Source: Flavobacteriales bacterium (GTDB lineage: Bacteria > Bacteroidota > Bacteroidia > Flavobacteriales_F > PHOS-HE28). From it: a DNA stretch of 64,000 nucleotides. The position numbers were made by a program, and so were the translations under genes. A model generated the notes under the pieces. The model searched no databases and was not told the DNA's origin. It saw nothing but the letters and a program-made list of their open reading frames with translations. The number at the start of each line of letters is the position of its first letter. Position 1 is the first letter of the stretch. This document shows, in pieces, positions 45,412 through 54,323 of the stretch. Where the stretch lies: contig JADKHI010000004.1 of assembly GCA_016721825.1 (NCBI GenBank), positions 62,001-126,000 of the forward strand, in the 5' to 3' direction.

Positions 45412-46422
45412 TCAGGGCTTCTCCAGCTTCTCGATCCGCTCGACGATCTTGTCCAGGTTGCGGAAGTGGATGTAGTTCTTGCGGTACTTGCTCGCTTCCC
45501 ACGCCGGTGAGCCCATGTAAGCTTCCCCTGCCTTCGTGTTCTTGCTGATGCCGCTCTGCGCGGCGATGATGGTGCCGTCAGCGATCTTGAGGTGACCGAT
45601 GATCCCGACCTGTCCACTGAACATGCAGTTCTTGCCGATCTTGGTGGAGCCCGCTACCACGCCACCCGCCGCGTAGTAGGTGTTCTCCCCCACCTCCACG
45701 TTGTGCGCGATGTGGATGAGGTTGTCGAACTTGACACCCTTACGGAGAATGGTGCTCCCGAGCGTGGCGCGGTCAATGGCACAATTGGCGCCGATCTCCA
45801 CATCGTCCTCGATCACCACGTTACCGATCTGCGGGATCTTGGCGCCACCGTCCGGGCCTGTTGCGAACCGGAAGCCATCGCTGCCGATCACCGTACCGCT
45901 GTGGATGATGCACTGTTTCCCGATCACACAGTCCGAGTAGATCTTCACGCCGGCGAAAAGCGTGGTGTTGTCGCCGATGGTCACGTTGTCGCCCACGTAG
46001 CACTGCGGGTAGATCTTCACGTTACTCCCCAGCTTCACGTTCTCGCCGATGAAGGCCAACGCACCTACATAACAATCTGCGCCCAGCGTGGCATTCTCGG
46101 CAATGGCTGCCTGGGGCGAAACGCCTTTCTTGTCCAGCTTGATCTGGTTGTACATGGCCAGCACTTTCGCGAAAGCGCCCTGTGCATCGGCCACACGCAC
46201 CAGCGTCGTCTTCACAGGAGCAGATAGCGGGAAGTCCTTTCCAATGATCACCACCGAAGCTGTCGTGCCATAAACGAACTGCGTGTAAGCGGGATTGGCC
46301 AGGAAGGACAGGGAACCCTCGCCCCCCTCCTCGATCTTGGAGAGCTTGCTGACGGTGGCGTTGGCATCCCCTTCCACGGTGCCTTGGAGGAGTTGGGCGA
46401 TCTGGGCGGCGGTGAAATGCAT
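45412..46422 (-). CDS. lpxD: UDP-3-O-acylglucosamine N-acyltransferase
   Basis: Third enzyme of lipid A synthesis, adding the N-linked acyl chain. The 336-residue protein has an N-terminal uridine-binding domain (HFTAAQIAQLLQGTVEGD) and a long left-handed beta helix of hexapeptide repeats (VKIYPQCYVGDNVTIGDNTTLF, in part). The catalytic His is in NLIHIAHNVEVGENTYYAAG around residue 235-245. I chose the ATG at 46422 as the family start; an upstream extension to 46584 adds 54 non-homologous residues and overlaps the uvrC gene. It is convergent with the surface protein gene, with a 10-bp gap. Confidence 0.96.
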   Translation of the reverse strand: MHFTAAQIAQLLQGTVEGDANATVSKLSKIEEGGEGSLSFLANPAYTQFVYGTTASVVIIGKDFPLSAPVKTTLVRVADAQGAFAKVLAMYNQIKLDKKGVSPQAAIAENATLGADCYVGALAFIGENVKLGSNVKIYPQCYVGDNVTIGDNTTLFAGVKIYSDCVIGKQCIIHSGTVIGSDGFRFATGPDGGAKIPQIGNVVIEDDVEIGANCAIDRATLGSTILRKGVKFDNLIHIAHNVEVGENTYYAAGGVVAGSTKIGKNCMFSGQVGIIGHLKIADGTIIAAQSGISKNTKAGEAYMGSPAWEASKYRKNYIHFRNLDKIVERIEKLEKP

Positions 46423-46537
46423 GGGCTTGAACGATAGGCTGGAAAGGTACTGGACCTTCCGCAAGGGCGAATGACCGACCGCAGCATCCACCAGCGATCT
46501 TTGCGGCCCCGCCTTCATTTCGCCTTGGCGGCCCTGC

Positions 46538-48334
46538 ATGACCGAACTGGACGTCCGCGACAAGGTGCGCTTGCTGCCCCACAACCCGGGGGTCTACCAG
46601 TTCTTCGACGTAGAGGGCAAGATCCTCTATGTGGGCAAGGCCAAGGACCTGCGGAACCGCGTCAGCAGCTACTTCGCGAAAAGCCACACCGACGGAAAGA
46701 CGGCAGCTCTCGTGCGGAAGATCGTCGACCTGCGCACCATCGTTGTCCCCACGGAGTTCGAGGCGCTGCTGCTGGAGAACTCGCTGATCAAGGAGCACCA
46801 GCCGCGGTACAACATCCTGCTGCGCGACGACAAGAGCTTTCCGTGGATCCGCATCCGCAACGAAGCCCTGCCTCGGATCGAGGGCATGCGCAACCCCGAG
46901 GATGACGGTTCCGAGTACTACGGCCCCTACGCCGGAGTGCGGACCATGCGCACTGTGCTGGACCTGGTCCACAAGCTCTACAAGCTGCGCACGTGCTCCT
47001 ACGACCTCACACCGAAGAACATCGAGAAGGGCAAGTTCAAGCGTTGCCTGGAATACCACATCGGCAACTGCAAGGCGCCTTGTGAAGGGTTACAAAGCGC
47101 CGAGGAATACGAGACCAGCGTGGCCCTTGTGCGGCAGATCGTGAAGGGCCGTGTGACGGGCGTGATCAAGCTGTTGAAGGAGCTGATGCACCAGCATGCG
47201 GACAAGCTGGAGTTCGAAGAAGCAGAGGAACTACGCGAGAAGATCGAACGGCTGGAATCGTATCGCGCCAAGAGCATTGTAGTGAACCCAGACATCGGGG
47301 ACGTCGATGTGTACGGCCTGGCCGGCGACACCAGCGGGCTTTGCGTGAACTACATGCGCGTGATCGACGGCGCGGTGGTGCATGGCATCACCATCGAATT
47401 GAAACGACGACTGGACGAGACCGAACAGGAACTACTTCAACTGGCCATCGCCGAACTTCGACAGCGGTACCTGAGCAACGCGGCTGAAGCCATCGTGCCC
47501 TTCGATCCGGGGATCGAGGTGCCTGGCGTCCACTTCACCGTTCCGCAACGCGGCGACAAGAAGCAACTGCTCGAACTCTGCGAACGCAACGCGCAGTTCT
47601 TCTTCCTGGACAAGCAGAAGCAGGAGAAGCTTGTGGATCCCGAGGCCGCCACCAACCGCATCCTGGAACAACTGAAGCAGGACCTTCGGCTGCCATCACT
47701 ACCCGTGCACATCGAGTGCTTCGACAACAGCAACACACAAGGCACTGATCCGGTGAGCGCCTGTGTGGTTTTCCGTGATGCGAAGCCGAGCAAGAAGGAC
47801 TACCGCCACTTCAACATCCGTACGGTGGTCGGGCCCGATGATTTCGCCAGCATGGAAGAAGCCGTGGAGCGCCGTTACAGCCGCATGCTCCGCGAAGGCG
47901 AACCGCTACCCCAACTCATCGTCATCGACGGAGGAAAAGGCCAACTCAGTTCAGCGATGAACAGCATCATGCGGCTCGGCTTGAGAGGCAAGGTGGCCGT
48001 GATCGGCATTGCCAAGAAGCTGGAGGAGATCTACTTCCCGGATGATCCCGTGCCGCTTCACATCGACAAGCGCAGCTCCTCCCTGCGGGTGATCCAGCAG
48101 ATGCGGAACGAGGCGCACCGCTTCGGCATCACGCACCACCGCAGCAAGCGGGGCAAGCGCGTGGTGCGCACGGCACTGCAGGAGATCCCCGGCATAGGGC
48201 CAGAGACCGCGCGGAAGCTGCTCATCCGCTTCGGCAGCATCAAGGGCATTCAGGAAGCGACCGTGAACGACCTGATCGCCGAGGTGGGCGAGCGGAAGGC
48301 GGCCCTGCTGAAGGAGAAACTGGGGGCGCAGTGA
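46538..48334 (+). CDS. uvrC: Excinuclease ABC subunit C
   Basis: Nuclease subunit of nucleotide excision repair that makes both incisions. The 598-residue protein has the GIY-YIG domain at the start (GVYQFFDVEGKILYVGKAKD), the UVR domain that binds UvrB (ADKLEFEEAEELREKIERLE around 215-235), the RNase H-like 3' nuclease domain (IECFDNSNTQGTDPVSACVV around 390) and a helix-hairpin-helix end (IPGIGPETARKLLIRFGS). The ATG at 46538 is divergent from lpxD. A -7-like box, GATCTTTG at 46496, is one base off consensus. Confidence 0.97.
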   Translation: MTELDVRDKVRLLPHNPGVYQFFDVEGKILYVGKAKDLRNRVSSYFAKSHTDGKTAALVRKIVDLRTIVVPTEFEALLLENSLIKEHQPRYNILLRDDKSFPWIRIRNEALPRIEGMRNPEDDGSEYYGPYAGVRTMRTVLDLVHKLYKLRTCSYDLTPKNIEKGKFKRCLEYHIGNCKAPCEGLQSAEEYETSVALVRQIVKGRVTGVIKLLKELMHQHADKLEFEEAEELREKIERLESYRAKSIVVNPDIGDVDVYGLAGDTSGLCVNYMRVIDGAVVHGITIELKRRLDETEQELLQLAIAELRQRYLSNAAEAIVPFDPGIEVPGVHFTVPQRGDKKQLLELCERNAQFFFLDKQKQEKLVDPEAATNRILEQLKQDLRLPSLPVHIECFDNSNTQGTDPVSACVVFRDAKPSKKDYRHFNIRTVVGPDDFASMEEAVERRYSRMLREGEPLPQLIVIDGGKGQLSSAMNSIMRLGLRGKVAVIGIAKKLEEIYFPDDPVPLHIDKRSSSLRVIQQMRNEAHRFGITHHRSKRGKRVVRTALQEIPGIGPETARKLLIRFGSIKGIQEATVNDLIAEVGERKAALLKEKLGAQ

Positions 48335-49332
48335 AGCCGGTCGTCACCATCCTCCTCCCCTTCCGCAATGCGACGGGAACACTTGATGCGGCCATCGCGA
48401 GTATCGTTGCGCAAACTTTTACGGACTGGGCCCTCCTGCTGATCGACAACGCAAGTGAGGATGGAGGACCGGCGATCGCACACGCTTGGTATGAACGGGA
48501 TCCACGTATTCACCTGATCACGGAGCCACAGGTCGGCATCGCACACGCCTTGAATTCAGGTTTGCACCACGCGACGACACCGCTGATCGCGCGCATGGAC
48601 GCGGATGATGTGTGCCACCCGGAACGGCTCGCGCACCAGGTGACCTACTTGCACGAACATCCGGAGGTCGGTGTGCTCGGAACGCGTACGGTCTTCGCGA
48701 CCACGGTTGAGAAAAGTAGCGGCATGGCCTGGTACGTGGACTGGCAGAACGCCATCCTCACACCGCATGAGCATTACGTGAAGCGCTTCGTCGATGCGCC
48801 ACTCGCTCATCCTACGGTGATGTTCCGTCGTGAACTGATCGAACAACACGGCGGCTACAGCACCGAGCCGCTTCCGGAGGACCATGAGCTTTGGTTGCGC
48901 TGGATGGATGCGGGTGTACGTTTCGCGAAGCTGCCCAAGGAACTGCTCACCTGGCATGACCATCCGCATCGCCTGAGCCGCACGCATGAGCACTACAGCA
49001 TCGACGCCTTCTTCCGCACGAAGGCGAAATGGATCGCCCGTTGGCTGGCTCGCACGTTGAACGGTCGACCGGTGATCGTGGCTGGTACGAGCGGGCTCTG
49101 CCAGGCGCGCGTGGCGTTGCTCGAGGCCGAGGGGGTCATCGTGTCCGCATACACCGATGTGCGCAAGAGGGAAGTCCCCGGGTACGCGTTCATTCCGCAC
49201 GAAGCCTTGCCCCCGGCCGGCGAGGCCTTCATCGTGTCGTTCATCTCCCAGCGCGGCACCGGCGACCGTATTGCTGAGTTCCTGTCCTCGCGAGGTCTGG
49301 TGGAAGGTGTGGACTTCATCTTGGCGGCTTAG
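48331..49332 (+). CDS. Family 2 glycosyltransferase with C-terminal Rossmann-like domain
   Basis: The GTG at 48331 overlaps the uvrC stop (GTGA). Residues 1-240 form a GT2 fold: VTILLPFRNATGTLDAAIAS, the nucleotide-binding IDNASEDGG, and the metal-binding DxD in ARMDADDVCHPERL (Asp90-Asp93). The region ALAHPTVMFRRELIEQHGGY is typical of the acceptor half. From about 244 a second domain begins with GRPVIVAGTSGLCQARVALL, and ends in GLVEGVDFILAA; it looks like a short nucleotide-sugar or coenzyme-binding fold. The acceptor is unknown; lipopolysaccharide or a surface glycan is likely given the class. Confidence 0.88.
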   Translation: MKPVVTILLPFRNATGTLDAAIASIVAQTFTDWALLLIDNASEDGGPAIAHAWYERDPRIHLITEPQVGIAHALNSGLHHATTPLIARMDADDVCHPERLAHQVTYLHEHPEVGVLGTRTVFATTVEKSSGMAWYVDWQNAILTPHEHYVKRFVDAPLAHPTVMFRRELIEQHGGYSTEPLPEDHELWLRWMDAGVRFAKLPKELLTWHDHPHRLSRTHEHYSIDAFFRTKAKWIARWLARTLNGRPVIVAGTSGLCQARVALLEAEGVIVSAYTDVRKREVPGYAFIPHEALPPAGEAFIVSFISQRGTGDRIAEFLSSRGLVEGVDFILAA

Positions 49333-49350
49333 TGCCATTACCTTTCCTCC

Positions 49351-50751
49351 ATGCTGATCACGCCCAGCACACCGGAGGAGATGGCACTTCGCTATGAAGC
49401 GCTGCGAAGTCACTTCGAAAGCGGAGCCACACGCGGGTATGCTGCGCGACGGGATGCGTTGAAGTCGCTTGGCAAGGCTTTGCGGGAACATGAGCCCGAG
49501 GTGCTGGAGGCCATGCACTTGGACATGCGCAAACCAACCTTCGAGGCTTACATGAGCGAGTTGGGGTTGGTGCACGCCGAGATCCGCAACACGCTCAAGC
49601 ACCTGAAGGAATGGATGCGGCCCGAGCGCGTGCCGACACCGCTGGCCTTGCAAGTGGCCGAGAGCTTCATCCACCGCGCACCGCTAGGTGTGGTGCTCAT
49701 CATCGGACCCTGGAACTATCCAGTGCAGCTCATCCTAGCGCCTCTGATCGGAGCCATCGCCGCCGGCAACTGCGCGTTGGTGAAACCCAGTAACGAGGCA
49801 CCCCAGACGGCCGCAGTGATCGAACGGATCCTCACCAAGGTCTTTGGGTCAGGCCATGTCTCGGTGGTACAAGGACCAGGAAGTGCGGTCGGCCCGCAGC
49901 TCATCGAGCGCTTCCGTTTCGATCACATCTTCTTCACCGGAAGTCCGAACGTTGGGAAGAAAGTGGCCGCTATGGCAGCGCCCACCTTAACGCCGGTGAC
50001 CTTGGAGCTGGGCGGCAAGAGCCCTGCGATCGTGGATCGCCATGCCGATGTGGATGCAGCAGCGCGTCGCATCGCCTGGGCCAAGTACTTCAATGCCGGA
50101 CAGACCTGCATCAGCCCGGACCATGCGTTGGTGCACGAGGCTGTGATGGAAGCGTTCCTGGTCGCGTTCGCGAAACACGTGAAGCACTTCTTCGGCGACG
50201 ACCCGCAGCAGAGCCCGCACTTCGCCCGCATCATCAACGACAAGCGCTTCGCTGTGCTGTCGACCTACTTGGACCAAGGAACCGTGCGCCTCGGCGGAAT
50301 GAGCGATGCAGCCGACCGCTATATCGCACCCACCGTGCTTACCGGAGTCGCGTTGGATAGCGCCGTGATGCAAGAGGAGGTCTTCGGACCGATCCTTCCG
50401 GTAGTCCCTTGGAAGGAGAAGGAAGAGGTGCTTGCGATCGTTCGTCGCAACCCCTTTCCCCTGTCAACCTACATCTTCACGAACGACCGGGGGGTCGAGC
50501 GCTTCTTTGTGGAACATGTCGCGTTCGGCGGTGGCTGCGTGAACCATTGCATGTTGCACTTCGGGAACGAGGCGCTCCCCTTCGGCGGCATCGGGACCAG
50601 CGGCCAGGGCCACTACCATGGTCGGCATTCCTTCGAACGGTTCTCGCATGCGAAGGGCATTGTGCGCCGCAGCCTGTTGATCGACCCTGGCGTGCAGTAT
50701 CCGCCGTACAGCCGCCTGAAGGAAAGGGTCTTGCGCTGGGTGCTTGGCTAG
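49351..50751 (+). CDS. Aldehyde dehydrogenase family protein (class 3-like)
   Basis: The 466-residue enzyme oxidises aldehydes with NAD(P)+. The catalytic Cys253 is in YFNAGQTCISPDHAL and the general base Glu219 in VTLELGGKSPAIV. The cofactor site IIGPWNYPVQLILAPLIGAI is at about 117. The lack of an N-terminal extension and the hydrophobic C-terminal region (RRSLLIDPGVQYPPYSR) resemble fatty-aldehyde/class 3 enzymes. Substrate preference cannot be told from the sequence. It starts 18 bp after the glycosyltransferase stop and may belong to the same operon. Confidence 0.92.
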   Translation: MLITPSTPEEMALRYEALRSHFESGATRGYAARRDALKSLGKALREHEPEVLEAMHLDMRKPTFEAYMSELGLVHAEIRNTLKHLKEWMRPERVPTPLALQVAESFIHRAPLGVVLIIGPWNYPVQLILAPLIGAIAAGNCALVKPSNEAPQTAAVIERILTKVFGSGHVSVVQGPGSAVGPQLIERFRFDHIFFTGSPNVGKKVAAMAAPTLTPVTLELGGKSPAIVDRHADVDAAARRIAWAKYFNAGQTCISPDHALVHEAVMEAFLVAFAKHVKHFFGDDPQQSPHFARIINDKRFAVLSTYLDQGTVRLGGMSDAADRYIAPTVLTGVALDSAVMQEEVFGPILPVVPWKEKEEVLAIVRRNPFPLSTYIFTNDRGVERFFVEHVAFGGGCVNHCMLHFGNEALPFGGIGTSGQGHYHGRHSFERFSHAKGIVRRSLLIDPGVQYPPYSRLKERVLRWVLG

Positions 50752-50826
50752 GCTCCTGGGTGACAGAGGTCACGGTACGCCGACGACGGGATCGGTCTCT
50801 TTGTTGTCCATACGATCCTCTCCAAC

Positions 50827-52410
50827 ATGCGCTTCTGGACAACCGCTCTCTTATGCCTCCCCTTTACTGCGATCGCTCAAGACCTGGGCACCCGGAACGT
50901 GGTCCTTCAGGAGATCACCATTCCGGGTATGCCCGGGCTACAGTCGTTCGCTTGGGGGCAACACGAAGGCCAGTGGTTCCTGATCGGTGGGCGCACGGAC
51001 GGCCTGCACAGGCGCCAGCCTCCTTTTGCCTTCCTGGCAACAGAGAACAATACGAACGCCTACGTCGTGGACGCCACGACCCAGCAGGTTTGGTCAGTCA
51101 GCATCAACACCCTACCCACGGCGCTGAAGGAACAGCTGCAGAGCACCAATATGGAATTCGAGCAGCGTGACAGCACGTTGTACTGCGTGGGTGGCTATGG
51201 ATACTCGAATACGTCGGCCGACCACATCACCTATCCCTCGCTGACCGCGATCGACCTACCCGGGGTCATGGACGCGATCCGCAACGGACAATCCATTGTG
51301 CCCTACTTCCGGCAGCTGAGCGATACGCGCCTGGAAGTGACCGGTGGACAGTTGCGGCTGCTGAACGACCAGTTCCTTCTTGTCGGCGGGCAACGATTCA
51401 TCGGGCGTTACAATCCGATGGGTCCGGACTTCGGTCCCGGGTTCATTCAGGAATACACGAATGCCATTCGACGTTTCGACATCGACGATAACGGGGTGAA
51501 TCTCGCACTAACAGACTACTCAGAGGTGGTGGACACGGTCAACCTGCACCGCCGTGACTACAACATGCTGCCGCAGATCATGCCGGATGGAAGCGAGGGA
51601 TTGACCGTTTTCAGCGGTGTGTTCCAATACGGGGCGGACCTGCCCTGGCTGAACACGGTGGACATCAGTGACTCCGGATACACGGTAGTGCCCGCGTTCG
51701 AACAGTTGCTGAACCAATACCACACGGCGCATGCCACCTTGTATGACAGCACGGCGAACATCATGCATTCGCTGTTCTTCGGTGGCATTGGCCGATACTA
51801 CTTCAATAGCGGCACGCTCATGGACGACCAGAACGTTCCGTTCGTGAACACCATCAGCCTGGTCAGTCGTGCCGGTACTGGAGCCATGGAGGAAGCCGCC
51901 GTTGGAGAGATGCCTGCCTTGCTCGGTGCGAGCGGGGAGTTCATCCCCTTGCCCGGAATGCCCCAGCAAGCGAAAGACATCATTCGTCTCGACGAACTGA
52001 GCGGTGATACCGTGCTGATCGGCCATGTCGTAGGGGGAATTGAAAGCTCAGCCCAGAACATTTTCTTCGTGAACACGGGTGTCCAGAGCGATGCCACCAT
52101 GCGGATCTTCCGGGTCCTCCTGGTGAACACCACCGCCACCGACGTTCCTGCCCTGTCCAAGGAAAGCAAAGGACCGTCGGTCATTCGGAACGGGGCGGAC
52201 CTTCAGGTCTCGTTCACATTGGAGACCGCGAGCGCCGTGCAGCTGACCATTACCGATAGTTCCGGTCGTATCGTACGAACGCTCGTGAACGGCCTGCTGG
52301 TCAGTGGTCAACATACCTTTCACAGTGACGTCAGCGAGCTGGCATCGGGCACCTACTTGGTCCATCTGTCGAGCGCCGGGTTACAGATGACCGAGCGCTT
52401 CGTACACTAA
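50827..52410 (+). CDS. Exported kelch-like protein with T9SS type A sorting domain
   Basis: The 527-residue product begins with a signal peptide (MRFWTTALLCLPFTAIAQ). The body contains several beta-rich units of the kelch/galactose-oxidase type (SFAWGQHEGQWFLIGGRTDG, DSTLYCVGGYGYSNTSADH, LNDQFLLVGGQRFIGRYN), consistent with a beta-propeller. The last 80 residues are a type IX secretion C-terminal domain: LQVSFTLETASAVQLTITDS, SGRIVRTLVNG and LASGTYLVHLSS. It would be secreted through the T9SS and either released or attached to the surface. No enzyme motif is visible. Its own promoter region lies at 50752-50826. Confidence 0.85.
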   Translation: MRFWTTALLCLPFTAIAQDLGTRNVVLQEITIPGMPGLQSFAWGQHEGQWFLIGGRTDGLHRRQPPFAFLATENNTNAYVVDATTQQVWSVSINTLPTALKEQLQSTNMEFEQRDSTLYCVGGYGYSNTSADHITYPSLTAIDLPGVMDAIRNGQSIVPYFRQLSDTRLEVTGGQLRLLNDQFLLVGGQRFIGRYNPMGPDFGPGFIQEYTNAIRRFDIDDNGVNLALTDYSEVVDTVNLHRRDYNMLPQIMPDGSEGLTVFSGVFQYGADLPWLNTVDISDSGYTVVPAFEQLLNQYHTAHATLYDSTANIMHSLFFGGIGRYYFNSGTLMDDQNVPFVNTISLVSRAGTGAMEEAAVGEMPALLGASGEFIPLPGMPQQAKDIIRLDELSGDTVLIGHVVGGIESSAQNIFFVNTGVQSDATMRIFRVLLVNTTATDVPALSKESKGPSVIRNGADLQVSFTLETASAVQLTITDSSGRIVRTLVNGLLVSGQHTFHSDVSELASGTYLVHLSSAGLQMTERFVH

Positions 52411-52417
52411 GCTGTAC

Positions 52418-52460
52418 ATGGGAAGGCCCAGTGGAGGGCAAGGGCTTTATGCCTTCCCAT
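52418..52460 (+). terminator. Inverted repeat after the T9SS-exported protein gene
   Basis: ATGGGAAGGC at 52418-52427 and GCCTTCCCAT at 52451-52460 are perfect 10-bp inverted arms around a 23-base loop. The element begins 8 bp after the stop and lies 14 bp before the next start. It is probably a terminator; no U-run follows. Confidence 0.5.
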
Positions 52461-52474
52461 TACCTTGCGGCCAC

Positions 52475-53098
52475 ATGAAGCCCCTGATCACCCTTGCGCT
52501 CGTAGCCTCCTTCCTACAGGCTGACACGTTGCACGCCCAAGACGTTCTCGACAAGATCGCCAAGGAGTCCTGCGGCTGTGCCAGCGACCTGGACACCACC
52601 GCCAACGCCGAACAACGCAACGTTCAGCTGGGCTTGTGCATGCTGCAGAGCGCTTCGCCCTACCAGAAGGAATTGAAGAAGAAGTACGACATCGACCTCA
52701 ACGACCTCGAGAACCAAGGCGAGCGCTTCGGCCAGTTGATCGGCATGCGACTCGCCGTACACTGCCCCGAGTTCGTCGCACTGATGGCCCGCATGAGCGC
52801 GGAGAGCGAAGAAGAGGAAGCGCCGCCCGCCGAAGCCTCCTTCAGCACCATGGATGGCGCTTTGACCACCGTGAAGAGCGGACAGTTCCTCACGCTGGTC
52901 GTGAAGAAAGAGGACGGCTCTTCGCAGGAGCTTCTGCTGCTCGAACATGCGGAAGGCGTTCAGCAAGTGCTGAGCCGTCCGGATCAAGGTCGTGGTACGG
53001 TAGGCAGCTGGTCCTATGCGATCCAGGACCTCTTCGATCCAGTGAGCCGCAGCTACCGGCCCTTCTACGTGGTAAAGGGCGTGGAGGCGAGGCCCTAG
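52475..53098 (+). CDS. Small exported protein of unknown function
   Basis: The start ATG at 52475 gives 207 residues with a signal peptide (KPLITLALVASFLQADTLHAQ). The mature N-terminus has two close cysteines (KESCGCASDLD), then LCMLQSASPYQKELKKKYDI and an acidic segment (SEEEEAPPAEAS). The last part (SGQFLTLVVKKEDGSSQELL to RPFYVVKGVEARP) is beta-rich. The pattern of signal peptide, CxC and helical middle part is known from uncharacterised Bacteroidota proteins; no function can be assigned. An earlier in-frame ATG at 52418 lies in the inverted repeat. Confidence 0.65.
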   Translation: MKPLITLALVASFLQADTLHAQDVLDKIAKESCGCASDLDTTANAEQRNVQLGLCMLQSASPYQKELKKKYDIDLNDLENQGERFGQLIGMRLAVHCPEFVALMARMSAESEEEEAPPAEASFSTMDGALTTVKSGQFLTLVVKKEDGSSQELLLLEHAEGVQQVLSRPDQGRGTVGSWSYAIQDLFDPVSRSYRPFYVVKGVEARP

Positions 53099-53328
53099 GT
53101 CATCAGTCTTTCGGCGCGCTTGGGCCGCAGGCGGTCGCGCACCAGGATCAGGTGTGCCTCGTCGCACTCCAGTGTGGCCGTGCAGGGAACAGCTGTCGGT
53201 GTCACCCAAGCCTTGCGGTCCGTGATGCCCTCGCGGTCGCAGAACTCATGAAGGTGTTTCACGAAGTGCTCAGCGGTGGGCACCGCATCGGGGCCGAAGA
53301 AATCCCAGTGGAAGCGGAGGATGGGCAT
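53095..53328 (-). CDS. Small conserved protein of unknown function
   Basis: The 77-residue protein begins with PILRFHWDFFGPDAVPTAEHFVKHL, only partly written here as RFHWDFFGPDAVPTAEHF, and has three cysteines and several histidines. Its ATG overlaps the gpsA stop by one base, so it looks translationally coupled to gpsA. The 3' end overlaps the convergent exported protein gene by four bases. I do not recognise a named family. Confidence 0.7.
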   Translation of the reverse strand: MPILRFHWDFFGPDAVPTAEHFVKHLHEFCDREGITDRKAWVTPTAVPCTATLECDEAHLILVRDRLRPKRAERLMT

Positions 53329-54323
53329 TACGCGAGCCGGTCACTAAGCAACCGCATCTCCATCAGGGGCGACATCTTCTCGTAGAGCATGCGGTAGGTG
53401 CTCTCGGTGATCGGCATGTCCACCTTGAACTTGCTGTTGATCTCGTGCACGCACTTGACAGCGTAGTAGCCTTCGGCCACCATGTTCATCTCCATCTGCG
53501 CGGCACGCACGCTGTAGCCCTTGCCCACCATGGTGCCGAACTCGCGGTTGCGGCTGAAGGTGGAGTAGGCCGTCACCAGCAGGTCGCCGAGGTAGGCGGG
53601 TTCGTTGATGTCGCGATCAATGGGATGCACGGCCTGTACGAAGCGGGCGATCTCCTGGATCGCACGGCTCACGAGCACCGCGCGGAAGTTGTCGCCGTAG
53701 CCCAGGCCCACGCTGATGCCTGCGCAAACGGCCACCACGTTCTTCAGGATGGCACCGTACTCCGTGCCGTAGATGTCGTCGCTGAGCGTGGTCTTCAGGA
53801 AACGTCCGTTGAGCGCGGTGCTCATCATCTTCGCCGTGTCAGCTTTCTGGCAGGCGATGGTGAGGTAGCTGAGGCGTTCCATGGCCACCTCTTCGGCATG
53901 GCAGGGACCACAGATCACGCCGAAGTCGTTCTCCTTCACCCCCCAATGCTGGAAGAGGTACTCGCCCACGATCTGGTTGGTCTCCGGCACGATGCCCTTC
54001 ACGGCACTGAACATCGTCTTGCCTAGCAGCTCTGACGGATCGAGCTGATCCATCGAGGCCTTGAGGAAGGCGCTTGGTACGGCGATCACCAGCACGTCGG
54101 CGTTCTTCACCACCGCATGGATGTCACTGCTCATGGCAAGCTTAGACACGTCGAACTGCGCAGCGCTGATGTAATCCGGGTTGTGCCCGTACGTAGTGAT
54201 GTGCTTGATGGTGGCGTCGCGGCGGACCCACCAGCCGACCTGTTCGGCATTGCCGCTCAACAGCTTCACGAGGGCCGTTCCCCAGGAGCCTGCGCCGATC
54301 ACGGCGATGCGAGGTGTGCTCAT
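53328..54323 (-). CDS. gpsA: NAD(P)H-dependent glycerol-3-phosphate dehydrogenase
   Basis: The enzyme makes glycerol-3-phosphate for phospholipids from dihydroxyacetone phosphate. The coenzyme motif VIGAGSWGTALVKLL begins at residue 8. The substrate region includes VICGPCHAEEVAMERLSYLT, the catalytic Lys in GAILKNVVAVCAGISVGLGYG and NFRAVLVSRAIQEI. At 331 residues it is typical. It sits in the middle of a tight operon: the peptidase stop overlaps its ATG by one base and its own stop overlaps the ATG of the 77-residue protein. Confidence 0.96.
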   Translation of the reverse strand: MSTPRIAVIGAGSWGTALVKLLSGNAEQVGWWVRRDATIKHITTYGHNPDYISAAQFDVSKLAMSSDIHAVVKNADVLVIAVPSAFLKASMDQLDPSELLGKTMFSAVKGIVPETNQIVGEYLFQHWGVKENDFGVICGPCHAEEVAMERLSYLTIACQKADTAKMMSTALNGRFLKTTLSDDIYGTEYGAILKNVVAVCAGISVGLGYGDNFRAVLVSRAIQEIARFVQAVHPIDRDINEPAYLGDLLVTAYSTFSRNREFGTMVGKGYSVRAAQMEMNMVAEGYYAVKCVHEINSKFKVDMPITESTYRMLYEKMSPLMEMRLLSDRLA

